Below are positions 19,380 through 30,070 of a DNA stretch of 64,000 bases, piece after piece. This stretch comes from Ambrosia x helenae (taxonomy: Eukaryota > Streptophyta > Magnoliopsida > Asterales > Asteraceae): NCBI GenBank assembly GCA_030844895.1, contig CM061227.1, positions 77,178,575-77,242,574 on the forward strand, read 5' to 3'. The notes under the pieces are model-generated. The model saw only the letters and a list, made by a program, of their open reading frames with translations. It made no database searches and was not told the origin of the DNA. Position 1 is the stretch's first letter; each line of letters starts with the position of its first letter. The position numbers were made by a program, and so were the translations under genes.

Positions 19380-19990
19380 GTCCAAGTCCGTAAGTACACA
19401 GCTAAGTTCGCAGCTAAGTACGCAATTAAGTTCACACTTAAGTTCACAGCAGTCTGGATAAGAATGCAGCAACCTGTAAGAATATAAACAACCTTGTCAA
19501 GTTGTAGTCTTTGTTAAGTGTGCAGCTCGGAAGTATACGTGTGGCTATGCTTCTTGATAAGTGCGCAGATCAGTCAACACTTTGGCATTATAAGTGCTCA
19601 GTGTTTACTGATCAGCCTGCGTACTAAAATAAGTGCGCAGACTCACTTAAACTCTCGTTTAAGATTTTAAGTTCGCAGAAACCCTAGCCAAGTACTCAAG
19701 ACTACACCTTCAGTAAGTGCGCACAAATCCAAAATTTCTGTTTAAGTACGCAGAAACCCTAGATAAGTACTCAAGACAATGAGATGCAATAAGTGCGCAG
19801 AAATCAAATTGAAATGCAACAAGTGCGCAGAATTTCAATTAAAATGCAACAAGTGCGCAGAAACCCTAGCTGCGTACAAAAATGACAAGTTTAAGTACTC
19901 ACAGTCACAAGTATGCAATATATGATCCAAGTACTCAAACTAAGAAACAAGTGCTCAGCTTATGAGATAAGTGCGCAGGATATATGAAAT
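19380..19990 (-). repeat. Element B leader array of AAGTGCGCAG boxes
   Basis: About two dozen degenerate copies of AAGT(G/A/T)C(G/T)CAG, for example at 19,563, 19,632, 19,788, 19,820 and 19,850, separated by 10-40 bases in the same orientation. The motif is unrelated in sequence to element A's TTCGCCC box, but it has the same placement between primer-binding site and gag and it also recurs in the LTR. Confidence 0.7.
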
Positions 19991-20228
19991 AAGTGCGCAA
20001 AAACGAGCTGTAACAAGCATAAAACTCAGCTGAATCCTTTCCAAACCATTTTCTGATCAAAATAACATACTTTAAACATTTAGAAACACGATTTTCATGA
20101 AATTTGAAGCCAAAATATACGAAAAAACACCTAAATTTTAAAGTTTACAAAGAAAATAATCTTGATAATAAAAACTAACAAGATGAAGGTTTTGGTATCT
20201 TAAAGTAGATACAATCTAGAGCACAGAG

Positions 20229-20240
20229 GCTCTGATACCA
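20229..20240 (-). other. Primer-binding site of element B
   Basis: Minus strand TGGTATCAGAGC, three bases inside the LTR, complementary to initiator methionine tRNA. Confidence 0.9.
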
Positions 20241-20243
20241 AAT

Positions 20244-20707
20244 TGTAAGTCCCAAATACTAGATCTTGTTAAGTGTAATAGATTGTTATCACTTAGAAAC
20301 ACCTATTTGTTAGGTGTTTTAAGTGATTAATCCAGAAAAACAAAGATACTAGATAAAGCTAGCAAAACCGACACACAAGATAAAGAGATTCAAGCTTTCC
20401 ATTACTGATAAACATCAAAGAACCATGGAATACAAGATTAAGTACGCACCCTTTGAACTTGTGCTATCAAGATAATATCCAAAACCCTAACCCCAATCCT
20501 GCACACACACAAGCTTTATATAGGCAGCTCATTGGGCCTGCGCACTTAGCTTAAGTGCGCAGAGCCCGTGCACTTAAGTGCGCAGATTAGGGTTAGGCAA
20601 CCAAAACTATGCAATAATTACATTCTAGGTCCTTTAACTTTCAATCTATACAATATAATACTAAAAGTCTCTAATCTGGTAACTGTGGTCTCAATATAAC
20701 CCAACAG
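20244..20707 (-). repeat. Element B 5' LTR, 464 bp
   Basis: Plus-strand ends TGTAAGTCCC and AACCCAACA give a minus-strand LTR TGTTGGG...ACTTACA. It contains the TATA box and hairpins of the next entry. It abuts gypsy gag sequence at 20,708. Confidence 0.85.
20515..20590 (-). promoter_or_regulatory. Element B promoter: TATA box with AAGTGCGCAG hairpins
   Basis: TATA box (minus CTATATAAAG, 20,515-20,524) followed upstream by an inverted repeat at 20,538-20,562 (CTGCGCACTT, 5-base loop, AAGTGCGCAG) and a second palindrome GCACTTAAGTGC at 20,570-20,581. It has the same architecture as element A's U3 with a different motif. Confidence 0.65.
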
Positions 20708-21403
20708 CAAAAGCTGGAAACCGAGTTCTGGAATCTTGCAATGGTGGATGCCAATGTGACTACATACACCACTCGTTTTGACGAACTCTCTCGACTAGTC
20801 CCACACATGGTCACCCCTGAGTACAAGAGAGTCGAGAGGTATATCTGGGGTCTCTCTCCAAAGATCCGCAGTATGGTCACTGCATCGGCACCCTCCACCA
20901 TCCAGGCTGCGGTTACCCTAGCTCAGAGTCTGACCGACGACGCAATACACATGGGATCACTGACCCAGAAGGTAACAGTTACCAGTGAGAGTTCCGGGAA
21001 CAAGCGCAAATGTTCCGACGACCGGAAGAGCAAGCACTCATCTCACCGACCACAGGACGCTGAGAAAGTTTTTGCTTCTACTGCTATTGAGGAACCTAAA
21101 CGCAAGTACAATGGACCTCATCCTCACTGCAACAAATGCAACTACCACCACATAGGTACTTCCGACAGCATTTTGTGCAAGAACTGCAACCGTCGTGGTC
21201 ATTCTACCGCTAACTGTAGGGCCAAAGCCGCCAACACTCCTCCTGCCCGAAACGAGTGTTTCGAGTGTGGTGCGATAGGACATTTCCGAAAGGACTGTCC
21301 CAAGGCCAAGGATCAAGCCCGTGGCAGAGCGTTTGTGTTAGGAGCTAACGAAGCACGAGATGATCATAATGTAGTTACGGGTATGTTTCTCCTTAACAAA
21401 TAA
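20708..21403 (+). pseudogene. gag: Element C gag C-terminal part
   Basis: Begins mid-gene at the element B junction. It shows the gypsy gag core (TTYTTRFDELSRLVPHMVTP; RYIWGLSP), a basic linker, a Cys/His-rich segment (HPHCNKCNYHH), a first knuckle (CKNCNRRGHSTANC) and a canonical CCHC knuckle (CFECGAIGHFRKDC). It ends at an in-frame TAA (21401-21403), just before the protease. Confidence 0.85.
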
Positions 21404-24400
21404 TTCGCATCAATACTTTTCGATTCCGGCGCAGATTTTAGCTTTGTGTCCACCAACTTTAGGAAATCCCTAGGATTAGAATCTAGTAAGTTTGACACAC
21501 CATTTACCATAGATCTAGCTAACGGTAAATTAATCTCGTCCGATGAGATCGTTAAGGATTGTATTCTGGTACTCGACGACCACGAATTCAGTATCGACTT
21601 ACTGCCTATCCAATTAGGAAGTTTCGATATCGTCATTGGCATGGATTGGTTGTCCAAACATCGTGCAGAGATCGTCTGTCACGAGAAGTTGGTACGAATC
21701 CCCTTGTCAAATGGTGAAACCTTAATTATTCGAGGGAGTCAGGGTTTACCCACTCTTCGTATCATCTCCTGCATTAAGGCCCAAAAATGTTTAAGGAAAG
21801 GTTGTGTCGCGTTCCTCGCACATGTCGTTGAACAAAAAGCTAAAGATCGGAAACTAGCGGACATCCCAGTGGTACAAAATTACCCCAAAGTCTTTCCAGA
21901 AGACTTGTCAAGACTTCCACCACCACGACAAGTCGAGTTTTGCATCGATCTTGTTCCGGGAGCTGCCCCAGTAGCCCGCACTCCGTATCGCTTAGCTCCA
22001 TCCGAGATGCAGGAACTGTCCAATCAACTCCAAGAGTTGCTAGACAAAGGTTTCATTCGTCCGAGTTCTTCCCCGTGGGGAGCACCTATCTTATTCATGA
22101 AGAAGAAAGACGGGAATTTCCGCATGTGCATCGACTACCGGGAGCTGAACAAACTGACGATCAAGAACAAGTATCCGTTGCCAAGGATCGACGACCTGTT
22201 CGACCAGCTGCAGGGATCCAGCTACTACTCAAAGATCGACCTACGGTCAGGATATCATCAGCTATGAATCCAGGAGGACGACATCCCGAAAACTGCATTC
22301 CGAACTCGTTATGGGCATTACGAATTCCTGGTTATGCCATTCGGATTAACGAATGCTCCAGCAGTTTTCATGGACCTCATGAATCGTGTCTACAAACGCT
22401 ACTTGGAAAAATTCGTCATTGTTTTCATCGACGACATCTTGATCTATTCACGAACTCAAGAGGAGCACGAACAACATCTACGATTGATGTTGGAGTTGCT
22501 CAAAAGCGAGAAGTTGTACGCAAAATTCTCGAAATGCGAGTTCTGGATTCGAGAAGTTCATTTCCTCGGTCACGTAGTGAACGAGAAGGGTATACAAGTT
22601 GATCCTACAATAATCGAAGCAATCAGGGATTGGGCTGTGCCCAAGACACCAACTGAAGTGCGACAATTTTTGTGATTAGCCGGTTATTACCGACGATTCA
22701 TCGAGAACTTCTCTAAGATTGCCCAACCACTGACTGTCTTGACGCAAAAAGACAAGAAGTTTGATTGGGTGATCCGATAGGAGAATGCGTTCCAAGTATT
22801 GAAGGACTGCCTGTGCAGTGCACCAATTCTTTCCCTTCCTGAAGGCACAGATAACTTCGTAGTTTACCGTGATGCTTCGCATCAAGGTCTTGGATGCGTA
22901 CTCATGCAAAGGAATAAGGTCATTGCCTATGCATCCCGGCAACTCAAAATTCATGAAAAGAATTACACTACTCATGATCTAGAGTTGGGTGCAGTGATCT
23001 TTGCACTTAAGATTTGGAGGCACTACCTTTACGGTACCAAGTGCACCATCTTCACCGATCATAAGATCTTACAACACATCTTCAACCAGAAGGAGTTGAA
23101 CATGCGGCAACGCAGATGGGTTGAACTGTTGAACGATTACGATTGTGAGATTAAATACCATCCGGGCAAAGCCAACGTTGTGGCTGACGCATTAAGCCAG
23201 AAGGAGCGAGTTAAGACCCTACGTGTGCGTACACTAGGTCTAACCATCCATACAAATCTCACGACCCGCATTCACGACGCTCAACAAGAAGCCCTGAAAA
23301 GTGAAATCTTAAGAACAAGTCGCTATTTAAGATGGTTAATCTATTGGAACCAAAATCTGATGGCACAGTATATTTCGCCAACCAGATTTGGGTGCCACGG
23401 TTTGGTGACTTACGTAATCTAATCTTGGAGGAAGCACACAGGTCTAGATACTCCGTACACCCTAGTGCTGACAAGATGTACAAAGACGTAAACGAACTTT
23501 ACTGGTGGCCTAATCTAAAAGGTGAAATCACCACATATGTCAGCAGATGCCTTACCTGTTCAAGGGTCAAAGCTGAGTATCAAAAGCCATCTAGTCTGCT
23601 CCAGCAACCAGACATCCCAGTGTGGAAATGGGAACAGAGTTCCATGGATTTCATCACCAAGTTACCTAAGACGTCCAGTGGTCACGATATAATTTGGGTC
23701 ATTGTTGACCGGTTGACTAAATCCGTGCATTTCTTGCCGATTAAGGAATCCGATAAGTTGGAGAAACTTGCCAAGTTGTACATCAAGGAAATTGTAACTA
23801 GACACGGTGTGCCTGTTTCAATCATTTCCGACCGAGACAGTCGATTCACCTCCCGATTCTGGCAAACACTGATGGACGCACTAGGCTCTCGTTTAGACAT
23901 GAGTACAGCCTACCATCCGTAAACAGATGGCCAAAGTGAACGTACAATCCAGACATTGGAGGACATGCTCCGGGCATATGCAATCGATTTCGGTGGAAAC
24001 TGGGATTCACACCTACCATTGGTTGAATTTTCCTACAATAATAGTTAACACACCAGCATCAAGGCTACCCCCTTTGAAGCCTTGTATGGACGCAAGTGTA
24101 GATCTCCTCTGTGTTGGGCAGAAGTTGGAGACAAATATCTGACTGGCCCCGAGCTTATTCAAGAGACCACCGATAAGATCTTCCAGATCCGTGATCGCTT
24201 GAATGCAGCTCGAGATTGTCAAAAGAGCAACGCTATTCTCCGTCGTAAACCACTCGAGTTTCAAGTGGGCGATAAAGTACTCTTAAAAGTCTCACCCTGG
24301 AAAGGAATACCATGATTTGGCAAACGTGGGAAACTCAACCCTCGATACATTGGTCCATTTGAGATACTTTCTAGAGTTGGTCCCGTGGCATACAAACTCA

Positions 24401-24750
24401 AGCTACCTGAGGAGCTGAGTAGTGTTCATGACACATTCCACGTATCCAACCTAAAGAAATGTCTATCTGACGAATCTTTGATCATTTCTCCCGAAGAGAT
24501 TCACATCGATGATTAGATGCACTTCGTCGAGGAACCAATCGAGGTGACTAATTGGAAAGTCCAAAAATTGAGAAGGAGCCGTACTAAACTTGTGAAAGTC
24601 AGATGGAATGCAAAGCGTGGTCCCGAATTTACATGGGAACGCGAAGACCAAATGAGACACAAGTACCCAACTCTTTTCCCCAAAACTACTAACACTAGTA
24701 GGGAAACTAGATTTCGCGGACGAAATTCCCAAAACAAGGGGAGAATGTGA
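21404..24750 (+). pseudogene. pol: Element C pol: protease, RT, RNase H, integrase, chromodomain-type tail
   Basis: Protease LFDSGADFSFVS (about 21,418); RT from RPSSSPWGAPI (about 22,060) with catalytic FIDDILIYS (about 22,425); RNase H with DASHQGLGCVLMQ and ALKIWRHYLYGT; integrase zinc region (CLTCSRVKAEYQKP) and core (SSMDFITKLP, IISDRDSRF); C-terminal chromodomain-type sequence (VKVRWNAKRGPEFTWERED). In-frame stops at 22265, 22673, 22778, 23920, 24046, 24313 and 24514 (first base), and a frameshift around 23,300-23,330. Several stops fit C-to-T changes (CGA to TGA, CAA to TAA). Not functional. Confidence 0.9.
24735..24745 (+). other. Polypurine tract of element C
   Basis: AAGGGGAGAA immediately before TGTGACA, the first bases of the 3' LTR. 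Confidence 0.75.
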
Positions 24751-25283
24751 CAACAGTCAACGTAACAGGTCAACGACCGTACATGTTTCATTTATTAAGT
24801 CATTATGTGTGCATTTTTAGACAATTTGCATACATTATACCCCCTGGCTAGTAGAGCATGAGTTAAACAAGAAAACTCAATATGATGCACTTGTTTAGTC
24901 ACACAACACCCGGACACACCATCAAAACAAGCATTACAAGAGATTATGCCCTCTAAACACATGCTAATGCACCTTTAACACACGATTGTGAACACAAGGA
25001 TCATCATGGGAAATCATTCAACAAACCCATGACACATGTGAAACAAAATACATGTTAATATCGTCATCAAGAGGCATGGAATTTAACAAACTCTTACTCT
25101 TATGAAACTGGATGATATTCCTATATCAAAGATGTACAAGAGGTTACACAACGAACAATCACAACACTACTAACATGAATATGTCGATTTATTTAACACA
25201 ACATGTTAAGTATTGAATCATAGCCAAGCTAATTGTCTTAGGATCTACACAAGTTATGCTCACATACACACAAGCATACGGCA

Positions 25284-25312
25284 TTATATATATATATATA
25301 TATATATATACA
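25284..25312. repeat. TA microsatellite
   Basis: About 14 uninterrupted TA units inside element C's LTR. Confidence 0.95.
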
Positions 25313-26409
25313 TGGACACACGACACCACACATAAATATACATCATCATGCACACATGGTTAGCTATCTTACAACCTTAGATGTTCGTTTTCCCCTAAAC
25401 ACTTGGCCGAAGTGTAACAAACACACAAGAGGCCAAGGACACTCAACAAGACAATTCATACACACCTCCTACTTAGCTAGCTAACCTTAACATCTTGAAT
25501 ACAACATTCACCAAACTAGGTAGCAAGACAACCAAGTCTACTCCTCTAGATAAGTCAACTATCCTCTAAACACTTGTACATGATCGACCGAAGCTTCCTA
25601 AGACAACCAGGAGTCTATAACACACCTAAGAGTTACACTAAACCAATAATCTACCTTGTTTAGTCCCTATGTGCGTGTTCATGTATAATCGAATACATGG
25701 ACATCTATTCGGCTATGTACCTACACATTCTAGCTCTTGAAAAGTCATTCCCACAAGACACTAGCCATGTTCCTATCTCCTCCTCTATGACCGATTTATG
25801 CATACAAGTCACATCAAAGGGATGCCCAAAGTTTACACCAATTTAGTTAAAAAGAATAAGATCATACCCCTCCTTCTTTCATGCTTCCATACTCAAAATA
25901 GAACCTCTTTTTCTTATCTATACTCGGCCGAAAAGCAAGTGACAACCCACCCTATACCTTTTAACTAGCTACTAAAAACAAGGGACTACTCTTGGAGTTT
26001 GAGCACCAATCATACAAGCACAAGAACCCCTATCTAAAAAGCCTCTAATCGGCCAAGACAAGGAAGGGGACAAGAAGCTTGAAACAAGGGTCAACACTTA
26101 CACAAAAGTATATAAGATCCAAAGGAGAGCACCTCTTCTCATACCAAGTCAACTTCCCCTTTTGATTTGCTCCTTCCCAATGGCGGCAATCATGGAACAA
26201 ACATGATAACTTGTAAGCATCCACCTTACATCAAATCTTACACCAAATGTGATTAAAGTGTCTACACATTACACCATCCTAGGAAAGATCACTTGCCATC
26301 TAAACTACTATATAAAGGGAGCCTTAAACACTTGAAAATTGCACCATCCCACACTCACAACTCACATTTTTGCCTCTCCAACTCTCTCGACTCTCTCTCT
26401 AGGCCGAAC

Positions 26410-26830
26410 TGTATGTGTGTATGATCGTCTAAACAACAAAGATAATGATCAAACAAGTTCAATTCAGGTGCGGAATCCCTGAATTGATCACAAAATGATA
26501 ATAAAACTAGCAAAACACAGAAATCATCATAAACATCTTTAATTCATTCAATTTGATAATCAAATACACTTGAAATCACGGTTTATAATGATTAAAAGAC
26601 TTTTACAGACTCAACAATAAACCTAGGGAAAACACACACAGGGAGGGAAAACAAAATGTCAAAAGTTACAATTCAAAAATCAACTTGACCTTATATAGGC
26701 CTGCACATTCGCCCATTTGTGTTGGTCGAATGTGCAGGTTCGACCATTCATAATGGTCGAATCAAGACATACATTAATCTATTTTCTACCTTCGACCTCC
26801 CTGTGCTCCTTTGCCCCTTTATAACCGACG
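26410..26830 (-). repeat. Diverged A-family LTR-like segment inside element C's LTR
   Basis: Starts TGTATGTG and then follows the element A LTR order: GGTGCGGAATCCCTGA (A: GGTGCGGAAACCCTAG), about 210 bases, TATATAG (26,691-26,699), hairpin 26,702-26,736 (TGCACATTCGCCC / GGTCGAATGTGCA), and a second inverted repeat TTCGACCATT / AATGGTCGAA. The far end and a target duplication could not be found, so it may be truncated. Limits are approximate. Confidence 0.65.
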
Positions 26831-27719
26831 ATTGTAAGCTTAGGAAAAACTAGGAGATCCGAAGGCTTTAACCATCGGCCATCCTCACTTTACTCTACTA
26901 GGTAAGTAATCTAAGCCCCACAACATCTTCTATAATCAGCTTAGTGTGTTCACCCAACCCTTACCCCAAGATCATAAGCGATCGGCTTAAACATAACACA
27001 AGTTACATTACTTTGTTCACTAAATACTTACCACATTGTCTTAACACTAGTGTATATTCACATAATATTGCTTTAACATCACTATAATCGGCCTTGTCAT
27101 GATCAAGAGTAGTTGAATTAAATTTAGTAACGTATACGACTTAGATCGCCTAGACATTCATTAATCTAAGTTTATTTAGCTTAAGTGTGAAGCTAAGGTT
27201 AATAACATAATATGCCATGACATAACTATAAGGCTCGAGTAAAACTTAGAAATAGTTAAGATGATACATTAACTAATCAACATTTGCTTTTGTACAAAGA
27301 ACACTAATCGGCTACATTAAACTAACACATGTTAATAAAGACCGAAACATGTGTTGACTATAAGTGGACTTAAAAAGGGTCCCACACATATGTTAAGCAA
27401 TGGTTTCTCAAAAACCAACCACACATGGTGATTTGATGCCAACATACGGCCCAAATGCCCCATGTGAGGCCCAATATGGTTCACCATGGACATTACATTT
27501 CAAAACAACAAAGTTTTGGAACTATATGTTAGTTAAGAACATTAACAAGTATCATGAACAATGAAACACACTAAACACAATAGTCCGCAAGTGACGGGTG
27601 AACAATTTGTATGATAAACAACATCCGGATGACTTACCGTGTCCATAATGATCATAGGGTATCATTTGTCAGGACGGTGATCATCTACTAGCTCACTAGA
27701 CCCCACACAACTCAAACAG

Positions 27720-28204
27720 GTGAGTTTTCTATGGCCCCATTTTAATATGTCACATTTTGGGGGAAATACATGCATCAATACTTGTGTCAATTTCAAGTGT
27801 GTGTACATTCTAGCATAACTACCATGTGGAACATGAGACATATTGGTTCATGAGCTCACTAGTCCTCGTACATCGTTCACTGTAACCATTAGCTAGACAT
27901 TTAGCCATGGAACACTTTAATAGATCTATTGGGTTGACACCCCCACTCTTGATTAGTCGTGCTAACCGGCCACATGCAAAGGAGTGTTAGTATTCTACTA
28001 CACATACATTGTCTTTAGTGTACAATGCACGAGGCACCACAGTCACGAGGTTTGGTTACAGGACTCATGGTTCTCACAATGATCATTTGCTTAGCTAGCT
28101 CGTGATTGGTCAAACACGGATGACACGTTCATTTCATAGTACATTCAAAACCCATAGACTCGCCAACATTATTGTTGACAAAATCCTTTATGCATGTGTT
28201 TCAG
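27720..28204 (+). promoter_or_regulatory. Putative intron in element C's LTR
   Basis: Donor CAG/GTGAGTTTT at 27,719/27,720 and acceptor TGTTTCAG/GTAA at 28,204/28,205, 485 bp. The same pair at nearly the same spacing occurs in the LTRs of F, H and I. Confidence 0.5.
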
Positions 28205-28481
28205 GTAACTAATGGGGGGGGCACAGAGGATTGAGGGAAGGGTTCGAGCATGCACACCGTGGTATCACCTTGATGGTCTTTGTCAGCTTCAAGATACTAT
28301 GTTTTCGATTTCCATAAGAAAATGTCCATGTGCCTACACTATGCTTATTTTTAAATAAAATCATGGTGAATTCCATCTTTATGGTGGTACTATTTTTAAT
28401 AAATATGTGTTGCTTGAACCTTGTGCTTGAATACTTTTCGATCGTTGCATTCCCGGGTTTCCGCCTAGGCGGGGTGTGACA

Positions 28482-29071
28482 AAATTGCTGAAGAAGAAGA
28501 CTGAAAGTGCTAAAGAAGAAGATATCAAGTGTTGAAGAGTAATGATCAGAAGTTCGGAAGACGAACCAGACAAAGTCTCTAAGGAAGTGCTGAAGACAAA
28601 CTACTCATCAGTAGTTTGTCACTCATCAGATGTTTTGATAGAAGCTTCCCACCGCCTTATACTTCACTAGTTTAGTATAATATTACTTTTGTTAAAGTCT
28701 TTGTTCAAGTACCAATGCTACAACCTGTTGTAGTATTTGTACATATTATATTGCTTTAATACTTCTTTTGTACGTATACTCTTGGTCTATAAATAGATGG
28801 GTTCATCCCACTATTTTAGACAGTCCTTGTTTAGTTATAATTTCCATTATATTGAGAATCATTTGAAGCATTTACTATTTTATTCATTAACTGTCTTAGA
28901 TTCTCATTTACTGCTTTAGTTCATACATCACGGGGGAGTAATAACTCCTGTTTAAAAGTGAAGCTTTAACTTGAACACTTTACATTTATTCCGCTGTGAA
29001 ATTTACTTTGATAGATCTTACACAAGTGTCCATAATAAGAATCTGTTTGTAAACAAGAAACTGATCCAACA
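28482..29071 (+). repeat. Copia-like LTR remnant (tentative)
   Basis: It contains a TATA box (TATAAATAG, about 28,791), a 9-bp inverted repeat ACAAACTAC / GTAGTTTGT (28,596-28,619), and ends ...GATCCAACA at 29,071, a usual copia LTR ending. No start, primer-binding site or partner LTR is seen, so the call is weak. Confidence 0.35.
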
Positions 29072-30070
29072 ACATGTTATGGGAAAGTTCGAACATAATG
29101 AATCAGAATAACTCACTTGACGTAACGTCAAGCAAAAAGGGTAAGCCATAGGGGTTATACCTTAGAATTAATACTAGAAATAAGGAAGCCTAGCAAACCA
29201 GTTTGGTAAAGTGTGGGAGTCGGTAAAGACTTCCACAACAACCATAAAGGAAGGGAAAGAACCAATAAATGGTAAATTCTTAGAATAGAATTAGCCAAGG
29301 AAAAGTCAAACGATAGGGGATGACTTCCCTGAGATCAAACACCCCTAGGAAATGAAATAGAAATATGATTCGATAATGATATAAAAGTTGATAATACTCA
29401 TGAAACAATATCTAAAAATACAAGGGAATCGAAAGACTCGAGTCTAACCGAATGATAAGCTCTTAGTGTAAAGCAAAGTTTGTTTATAACATTCTAACGA
29501 ACATAAAAGAAACTAGAGTTGGGTTCAGGGATGGGCCCAAAGGACTATGAAACGGCCATGATAAGAGTCGGGTTAGTCTTAGACACCAAGACAAAATAAT
29601 TGTTAATAAAAGATACATAGATATATGTGCATATGCATAATACAAGTAAGTAATACAATAGAAGCGTTAAGGTGCGTGATAGATAGGGCCCTTAAATCAT
29701 TATATCCTTCAGGATAGTAGTAGACGGGAGATAGTCTACAATTCTAGGATAGGTCTATAAGAATTACACAAGTAGCAAAATACTTGATAATGGTGTGTAT
29801 GTAGATGTACATCCGGTTAATCGAAAAGAGTAGTGAAACTCAAGTTATGTTATGAGAGCTAAGGCTTTCCTATAATAATCTAAAAGTTAAGGAAGTCGAG
29901 TAAAGGGGTGACAACCCTAGTCATATAGTACAAAATTAATCATAAGGCATAAGACGACAAAGGGATGAGTGGTGCTCAATTAAATATAGAGAGCTTAAGT
30001 CCCGGAGCTGGACAAAAGAAACTACAAGAGAAAGATTTCGAGGACGAAACCTCTTTAGGGGGGGTAGACT
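29072..30070 (+). other. Decayed 3' internal region of gypsy element D
   Basis: No ORF. The right end reads TTTCGAGGACGAAACCTC and then a G-rich polypurine tract (about 30,056-30,065) just before the LTR, the usual 3' signature of gypsy elements. The rest is unrecognised AT-rich sequence. Confidence 0.55.

Larger units (their letters stand above)
15314..20707 (-). mobile_element. Element B: decayed Ty1/copia element, split by element A
   Basis: In minus order: LTR (20,707-20,244), primer-binding site, long leader, gag, protease, then integrase cut off at 15,314 by element A. RT, RNase H and the other LTR are presumably to the left of the window. It has several nonsense and frameshift mutations. 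Its right LTR abuts interrupted gag of gypsy element C, so B inserted in C; predicted target duplication GCAAA (20,708-20,712). Confidence 0.88.
20708..28481 (+). mobile_element. Element C: decayed Ty3/gypsy chromovirus, 3' part
   Basis: Gag C-terminal half, protease, RT, RNase H, integrase and a chromodomain-type tail in gypsy order, then a polypurine tract and a long LTR ending at 28,481. The 5' LTR and gag N-terminus lie beyond element B, outside the window. At least eight in-frame stops and one frameshift are visible, so it is old. Tekay/Del-like by inference. Confidence 0.88.
24746..28481 (+). repeat. Element C 3' LTR, about 3.7 kb including an inserted LTR
   Basis: Runs from TGTGACAAC to GGGGTGTGACA. 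The last bases (GTTTCCGCC...GGGGTGT.ACA) match the ends of the LTRs of F, H and I. It contains a TA microsatellite (about 25,284-25,312), a TATA box (TATATAAAG, 26,309-26,317), an A-family LTR-like segment (26,410 to about 26,830) and a putative intron (27,720-28,204). No ORF of note. Confidence 0.8.

Noticed and set aside
24463..24791. Minus-strand ORFs opposite the chromodomain-type tail of C
   Set aside because: Antisense shadows of pol.
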